64,000 nucleotides of DNA. Source: Flavimobilis soli (GTDB lineage: Bacteria; Actinomycetota; Actinomycetes; Actinomycetales; Cellulomonadaceae). Location of the stretch: positions 1,674,001 through 1,738,000 of the forward strand of contig NZ_PDJH01000001.1 in the NCBI RefSeq assembly GCF_002564025.1, written 5' to 3'. Below, piece after piece: positions 59,438 to 64,000 of this stretch (position 1 is the first letter of the stretch; each line of letters starts with the position of its first letter). The translations under genes were made by a program, and so were the position numbers. Under the pieces are notes generated by a model. That model saw only the letters and a program-made list of their open reading frames with translations. It did no database searches and had not been told where the DNA came from.

Positions 59438-59684
59438 GTCGATCTCCTCATGCTCACGCGAGCCAGCCTCCCCGGCCAGCTGCTCGTCGTCGTCCGCGTT
59501 GCTGCGGACACCTGATGAGAGGGGTCCCCGCGCGAACCATGACGCAGCTTTGAGGAACTTCTTTCGGACCAGGTGATACATCCCGCCTGGCCACGCGCTC
59601 TCCCCGGTGCGGCGTGGCCCTCCTAGCAGCGACGACACGCGCCGCTAAGGTCTGAGCGTCAGCACAGGAAAAGCAGGGGAAATC

Positions 59685-60800
59685 ATGACCACAGCGACAC
59701 CTCCGCCGCCGTCGGGCGGCATCGACCCGCGCGAGTTCGCGGTCTGCACCTCGGGTCTTCGCAAGACGTACCGCAGCATCAGAGGCAGCTCCGTTGCCGT
59801 CGCCAACCTCGACCTGCACGTGCCCTACGGGGGCGTGCACGGGTTCCTCGGCCCGAACGGCTCAGGCAAGACGACGTCGATCCGCATGCTGCTCGGCCTC
59901 GCCCGGGCGGACTCGGGGACGATGCACCTCTTCGGGCAGGAGGTGCCCAAGGCGCTGCCCGACGTGATCGGACGCGTCGGCGCGATCGTCGAGTCGCCGA
60001 AGTTCTTCCCGAACTTCACGGCTCGCCGCAACCTCGAGCTGCTCGCGACGGCGATCGGCGCTCCCGACCGCGCCGTCGGGCAGGTGCTCGCCGACGTGGG
60101 CCTCTCCGACCGCGCGAAGAGCAAGTACCGTACCTACTCCCTCGGTATGAAGCAGCGCCTCGCGATCGCCGCGACCCTGCTCAAGGACCCCGACCTGCTG
60201 ATCTTCGACGAGCCGACCAACGGCCTCGACCCGGCAGGCATCCACGAGATCCGCCAGACGATGCGCCAGCTCGCCGAGGCCGGCAAGACGGTCCTCGTCT
60301 CGAGCCACATCCTCGGCGAGGTCGAGCAGGTCGCCGACACCGTGTCGATCATCGGCCGCGGCCGCCTCCTCGCCGAGGGACGCGTCGCCGACATCATCGG
60401 CGCGGCCGGCGCCGCGGCCGTCCGGGTCGCCGTGCGGCCCGAGGACCACGCGACCGCCGCACGCCTGCTGTACGAGGCCGGGCTCGACCTCACGGACGAC
60501 CGCACCCACCTGCTCGTGCGCGGCGTGGACGACGCGTCCGAGATCGCGCGCCGCCTCGGGCACCACGACGTCTGGGTCAACGAGCTCGTCACCGTGAAGG
60601 CGGGCCTCGAGCAGGTGTTCCTCGAGCTCACCGCCGGAGAAGGACCTGGCACGACGGCGGGCGCCGACCCGCTCGCGGTACCCCGTCCGCAGCACGCGGT
60701 CCCGCCGCAGCCCGACCAGCAACCGGACCTGGCTACGCCACCACCACCGTCGAACCCGTACGAGACCGGGTCCGCCGGCGCCGAGGGAGGCACCCGATGA
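59685..60800 (+). CDS. ABC exporter ATP-binding subunit
   Basis: A 371-residue ATPase. Walker A GPNGSGKTT is at about 56-64, the signature YSLGMKQRLAI is near 155, Walker B LLIFDEPTNGLDP follows, and the H-loop is in SSHILGEVEQ. The C-terminal 60 residues form a Pro/Ala-rich extension not needed for catalysis. A GGGGAAA ribosome site precedes the ATG. Overlaps the permease gene by 4 nt (ATGA). Confidence 0.93.
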   Translation: MTTATPPPPSGGIDPREFAVCTSGLRKTYRSIRGSSVAVANLDLHVPYGGVHGFLGPNGSGKTTSIRMLLGLARADSGTMHLFGQEVPKALPDVIGRVGAIVESPKFFPNFTARRNLELLATAIGAPDRAVGQVLADVGLSDRAKSKYRTYSLGMKQRLAIAATLLKDPDLLIFDEPTNGLDPAGIHEIRQTMRQLAEAGKTVLVSSHILGEVEQVADTVSIIGRGRLLAEGRVADIIGAAGAAAVRVAVRPEDHATAARLLYEAGLDLTDDRTHLLVRGVDDASEIARRLGHHDVWVNELVTVKAGLEQVFLELTAGEGPGTTAGADPLAVPRPQHAVPPQPDQQPDLATPPPPSNPYETGSAGAEGGTR

Positions 60801-61795
60801 TGCGGCTCGTACGCGCTGAGCTCCTACGCTCCTGGTCGCGGCTCCTCGTGTGGGCGACGGTCGCGGCGACCCTCGTGATCTGCGGGGTCGTCGCCTTCAA
60901 CACCCTCTCGACGACCGCCCCGCCGAGCGAGCAGGAGGTCGCCGAGCAGACGAAGTTCTTCAACGAGGCCTACCAGGACTGGGAGGCGAACCACGAGGCG
61001 TGGTACCAGGACTGTCTCGACAGCGAGGCCCAGGAGCGTGAGGCGCTCGACGACCCGACCATCGACTGGGCGTGCGAGGACAACAACGAGGCCCCGAAGC
61101 TCGAAGACTGGTTCTACAACCCGACGGCGCGGGACATCGCCCCGTACACGGTCGGCGGGCTCCTCCAGACCCTGCTCGCCGGCTCCTTCGTGATCGGCGC
61201 GAGCCTGCTCGCAGCGGAAGTCGCCTCCGGGAACCTCGGTCTGTGGCTGACGTTCGCGCCCCGGCGCACCACGGTCCTCGCGTCAAAGCTCGTCGCCGTC
61301 GCGCTGACGTCGCTCGTGTACGCGACCCTCGGGGCCGCCGTGGCGCTCGCCGCGCTCGCCGGCCCGGCGGCGATCAACGGCACGCTCGACCTGAGCCCCC
61401 TGGAGTGGCGGGACCTCACGCTCATGGCCGTGCGCTCGACGATCCTGGCCGTCGTCGTCGGCGTCGTCGGCGGAGCGCTGGGCCTGCTGCTGCGGCACAC
61501 GGCCGCAGCACTCGGGGCGGCATTCGGGTATCTCTTCGTGTTCGAGCTCATGCTCGGGTTCAACGCCGGGTCGATGCGGCGGTGGATGCTCGTCCCGAAC
61601 ATCAGCGCCGTCATCGACGGTCGGCACGAGCTGTCGTGGATCGAGTGCAAGGTCGACCGCAGCACCGGCGAGCAGGTGTGCGCCGACGTGACGAAGGTGC
61701 TCACGCAGGCCGACGGTGCGCTCTACCTCGGTGCGCTGGCGGCGGCCATCGTCCTGGTGACGTGGCTCGTGTTCCGTCGGCGGGACGTGTCCTGA
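60797..61795 (+). CDS. ABC exporter membrane subunit
   Basis: A 332-residue ABC-2 type permease. One helix (about 15-35) is followed by an acidic extracytoplasmic loop of about 80 residues containing two cysteines, then five helices. Permease and ATPase are translationally coupled. The loop size resembles exporters of the NatB or lantibiotic-immunity type; the substrate is unknown. Confidence 0.9.
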   Translation: MMRLVRAELLRSWSRLLVWATVAATLVICGVVAFNTLSTTAPPSEQEVAEQTKFFNEAYQDWEANHEAWYQDCLDSEAQEREALDDPTIDWACEDNNEAPKLEDWFYNPTARDIAPYTVGGLLQTLLAGSFVIGASLLAAEVASGNLGLWLTFAPRRTTVLASKLVAVALTSLVYATLGAAVALAALAGPAAINGTLDLSPLEWRDLTLMAVRSTILAVVVGVVGGALGLLLRHTAAALGAAFGYLFVFELMLGFNAGSMRRWMLVPNISAVIDGRHELSWIECKVDRSTGEQVCADVTKVLTQADGALYLGALAAAIVLVTWLVFRRRDVS

Positions 61796-61797
61796 CG

Positions 61798-62976
61798 TCA
61801 GGACCGGATCGTCGCCTGCCAGGCGACGATCCGGTCCACGGCCTCGCCGATCAGCGCCGGGTCCTGCGCGAAGGACAGGCGCACCCACCGGTCGCCGTCG
61901 ACGTCGTCGAAGTCCGAGCCGGGCGTCAGGGCGACGCCGGCCTCGTCGAGGAGACGCGCGCACCACGTCACCGAGTCGAGGCCTGAGCCGGAGACGTCGG
62001 CGTACAGGTAGAAGGCTCCGTCTGCGGGAGCGACCTCCAGCCAGCCGAGCTCACCCAGCCGGTCGAGCAGGAGCGCGCGCGACTGCGCGTACCGGGTGAC
62101 GTTCTCCTGTGCCGCGGCGTAGCCCTCGTCGGAGAACGCGGCCACGGCCGCACCCTGCGCGAGGGCGGGCGGGCACAGCGCGACGTTGCCCGCGAGCGCG
62201 TCGACGGGCGCGACGAGGTCGTCAGGCAGGACGAGCCACCCGAGCCGCCAGCCCGTCATCGCCCAGTACTTCGAGAACGACGAGACGACGACGGCGCCCC
62301 CGTCCAGGTGGTGCACAGCGCTCGCGCCAGGCCAGCGCGCGTCGTCGTACACGATGCCGTGGTAGATCTCGTCGCTGATCAGGCGCACGCCGTGCGACGT
62401 GCACCAGGAGGCGATCTGGGCGAGCGCGGCGGCGTCGACCATCGTGCCCGTCGGGTTGGCGGGGCTCGCGAGGACGAGGCCCTCGAGCGGCGCCGCGGCG
62501 TGCGCAGCGTCGAGCTGTGCGACCGTCGGCACGTATCCCTCGGCAGGGCCGCAGCCGATCTCGACGACGTCGCAGCCCAGCGACGCGAGGATGTTCCGGT
62601 AGGCGGGGTAGCCGGGGCGGACGAGCGCGACGCGGTCGCCGACGTCGAACGCGGCGAGGAACGCGAGCATGAACCCGCCCGACGAGCCGGTCGTCACGGC
62701 GACGCGCGACGGGTCGACGTCAGCCCCGTACCAGCGGTCGTAGTGCGCGGCGATCGCGCGCCGCAGGGCGGGCGAGCCCATCGCCTCGGTGTAGCCGAGG
62801 CTGCCCGTCGCGAGGATCTCCTGGGCGAGGTCGCGCACCGCATCGGACGCGCCCGTCGTCGGCTCGCCGACGCACAGGTTGATGATCGACTGACCGGCGG
62901 CGCGGCGGGCGTTGGCCGCGGCGACGATCTCCATCACGGCGAAGGCGGGGACGGCGGCCCGGCGTGCGATCTTCAT
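61798..62976 (-). CDS. PLP-dependent aminotransferase, class I/II
   Basis: A 392-residue fold-type I aminotransferase. The phosphate-binding GSSGGFMLAF, the ASPANPTGTMVD Asn, the LISDEIYHGIVYD Asp/Tyr block, the catalytic Lys in SSFSKYWAMTGWRLGW and the late RLSFAQ Arg are all seen. The substrate is probably an aromatic or small neutral amino acid; not determined. CAGGAT lies 6 nt before the ATG. It converges with the ABC permease gene at a 2-nt gap. Confidence 0.94.
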   Translation of the reverse strand: MKIARRAAVPAFAVMEIVAAANARRAAGQSIINLCVGEPTTGASDAVRDLAQEILATGSLGYTEAMGSPALRRAIAAHYDRWYGADVDPSRVAVTTGSSGGFMLAFLAAFDVGDRVALVRPGYPAYRNILASLGCDVVEIGCGPAEGYVPTVAQLDAAHAAAPLEGLVLASPANPTGTMVDAAALAQIASWCTSHGVRLISDEIYHGIVYDDARWPGASAVHHLDGGAVVVSSFSKYWAMTGWRLGWLVLPDDLVAPVDALAGNVALCPPALAQGAAVAAFSDEGYAAAQENVTRYAQSRALLLDRLGELGWLEVAPADGAFYLYADVSGSGLDSVTWCARLLDEAGVALTPGSDFDDVDGDRWVRLSFAQDPALIGEAVDRIVAWQATIRS

Positions 62977-63003
62977 GGCCTCATCCTGCCCGGCTCCGCC
63001 TCC

Positions 63004-63044
63004 GATCGCGCCGGTGCACACGCGAGGTGTGCACCGGGGCGATC
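63004..63044 (+). repeat. Palindromic element B, copy 8
   Basis: A 41-bp GATC-to-GATC unit, core GGTGCACACGCGAGGTGTGCACC, right flank CCGTCGCCCGG, in the gap between two minus-strand genes. First of a doublet. Confidence 0.88.
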
Positions 63045-63107
63045 CGTCGCCCGGGGCTCGACGTACCCGGCACCGACCGCGGTGGTGGCTCTACCCGCCC
63101 GTCCGCC

Positions 63108-63148
63108 GGTCGCTCCTTTCCGCACGTCACGTGTGCACCGGGGCGATC
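63108..63148 (+). repeat. Palindromic element B, copy 9
   Basis: A 41-bp unit with a degenerate left arm; core CGCACGTCACGTGTGCACC and right end GGGCGATCCGTCGCCCGGG match copy 8. Confidence 0.75.
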
Positions 63149-63177
63149 CGTCGCCCGGGAGGCCTGCGCGGCGCCGG

Positions 63178-63732
63178 TCAGCCGACGACGCGGGCTCGGA
63201 TCTCCGCCATGAGGCCATCGACCGCGGCCTCGACCTCGTCGAGGCACAGCTCGAAGTCCTCGGGCCCGCCGTACCAGGGGTCGGCGACGTCGAGGTCGCT
63301 GTCGCGACGCGGCGTCGGCGCGGCCGGGTCGAAGGACCGGAACATGCGGACGCGGTCCGCGTCCTCGGGCGCGAGCCGGCGCAGCGTGGCCGCGTGGTGC
63401 GCGGTCATCGCGAGGACGAGGTCGCGGTCGCCGATCTCGTCGGGGCGCACGCGACGCGCGCGGTGCCTGGCGACGTCGTCGCCCGCATAGCCGCGGCGCG
63501 CGAGCGCGGTGCGCGCGCGGCGGTCGATCGGGTTGCCGTGCTCCTCCGAGCTGATGCCGGTCGAGTCGACGACGACGCGGTCGTCGAGACCTTCCTCGCT
63601 CAGGCGGGCGCGCAGGACGATCTCGGCCATGGGGGACCGGCAGATGTTGCCCGTGCAGACCATCATCACGCGCAGCGGGCTCCCCGCGGTAGGCGCAGGG
63701 GCGTCGGCCGGGAGAGGGTTCGTGCTGGTCAT
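63178..63732 (-). CDS. Low-molecular-weight protein-tyrosine phosphatase
   Basis: A 184-residue LMW-PTP. The P-loop VCTGNICRS has Cys26 and Arg32 of the CX5R motif; the general acid is in the VADPWYGG block. It dephosphorylates phosphotyrosine, in bacteria often on capsule or stress kinases. The second of two nearby ATGs is chosen because GGCGAGG lies at ribosome-site distance from it. The N-terminal 18 residues are an Ala/Pro-rich extension. Confidence 0.94.
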   Translation of the reverse strand: MTSTNPLPADAPAPTAGSPLRVMMVCTGNICRSPMAEIVLRARLSEEGLDDRVVVDSTGISSEEHGNPIDRRARTALARRGYAGDDVARHRARRVRPDEIGDRDLVLAMTAHHAATLRRLAPEDADRVRMFRSFDPAAPTPRRDSDLDVADPWYGGPEDFELCLDEVEAAVDGLMAEIRARVVG

Positions 63733-63827
63733 GGTCACCATCCTCGCCCATGCGAAATAAAGCCGTGCGCGGGCTCGGGCGCAGGCGTAGCGTCGCGGTC
63801 ACGTAGGGAAAGGAGGTGGTCCACGAG

Positions 63828-63866
63828 ATGAAGTACTCCAGGACTCTCGAGGTGGTCGCCGGCTGA
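63828..63866 (+). CDS. Probable 12-residue leader peptide
   Basis: A strong AAAGGAGGTGG ribosome site 9 nt upstream, then ATG and eleven codons (Met-Lys-Tyr-Ser-Arg-Thr-Leu-Glu-Val-Val-Ala-Gly) before TGA. The stop lies in the loop of a GCCGGC hairpin, and a nested terminator-like structure follows. It may be an attenuation leader for a gene beyond the window or an independent small transcript. Confidence 0.45.
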   Translation: MKYSRTLEVVAG

Positions 63867-63912
63867 CTGCCGGCCCGACCGGACGGTCCGCCAATCCCAG
63901 GCGACCACCGGG

Positions 63913-63976
63913 ACCCGTGGGGGTGCGGCGTAGTCCACCGCACCAGCGCACCGAGCGCGACCCACGGGTTCTTTCA
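63913..63976 (+). terminator. Nested hairpin after the leader peptide
   Basis: ACCCGTGGG (63913-63921) pairs with CCCACGGGT (63961-63969); inside, GGTGCGG (63922-63928) pairs with CCGCACC (63938-63944). A T-rich TTCTTTC follows the outer arm. This is a terminator-like or attenuator structure. Confidence 0.55.
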
Positions 63977-64000
63977 TGCCCTGACGTGGTCTTCACCGGG

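Overview
The window is one contiguous stretch of a very GC-rich, gene-dense chromosome. Strong third-position GC bias, frequent GTG starts, a DUF2510 protein, MsiK-style sugar ABC operons without their own ATPase, and many apparently leaderless genes all point to an actinobacterium. The gene content (chemotaxis receptor, chitin-sugar uptake, tocopherol-cyclase-like protein) suits a Micrococcales/Cellulomonadaceae-type organism. The placement is inferred from gene style, not from a marker gene. I saw no rRNA, tRNA, phage, integrase, IS transposase or CRISPR array.

Layout. 0-9 kb: small membrane, lipoprotein and DUF genes around a very long HrpA helicase. 9-20 kb: VOC protein, a FrnE-like DsbA oxidoreductase coupled to a tiny Cys protein, secreted and membrane proteins, an HNH/NERD nuclease pair, LLM oxidoreductase, DUF3298 protein, acetoacetate-decarboxylase-like and tocopherol-cyclase-like genes. 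20-30 kb: isoaspartyl methyltransferase, amino-acid permease, Cache chemoreceptor, DASS transporter, tdk, tag, AAC(3)-like acetyltransferase, ICMT, ABC exporter. 30-35 kb: Crp/Fnr regulator, Fic protein, metal P-type ATPase with a CopZ-like chaperone. 34.7-42.7 kb: amino-sugar cluster (ROK repressor, solute-binding protein, two permeases, nagB, ROK kinase, divergent GH20). 43-47 kb: SAM-I riboswitch, metF, metE. 47-64 kb: membrane proteins, FNT channel, two ABC exporters, an odd SDR, HMA protein, rlmC, CNNM protein, NUDIX, orphan LuxR-type HTH, aminotransferase, LMW phosphatase, and a leader-peptide/terminator unit at the right edge.

How genes work together. In the amino-sugar cluster, uptake (SBP and two permeases, energised by an unlinked ATPase) feeds intracellular GH20, the ROK kinase and NagB, under a ROK repressor with a dyad over its own promoter. 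metF-metE form a methionine operon under SAM control. The P-type ATPase and CopZ-like genes carry two copies of the same 14-bp FNR-type palindrome.

The most unusual feature is a set of three palindromic repeat families. Family A (74 bp, three nested stems) lies in frame twice inside hrpA. Family C (GAGTCCGTC half-sites arranged ++--) occurs in a tandem intergenic duplication and also in frame inside metE. Family B (41 bp, GATC to GATC) occurs nine times in intergenic doublets and a triplet. Together they look like mobile or amplified palindromes that conserved housekeeping proteins can tolerate.
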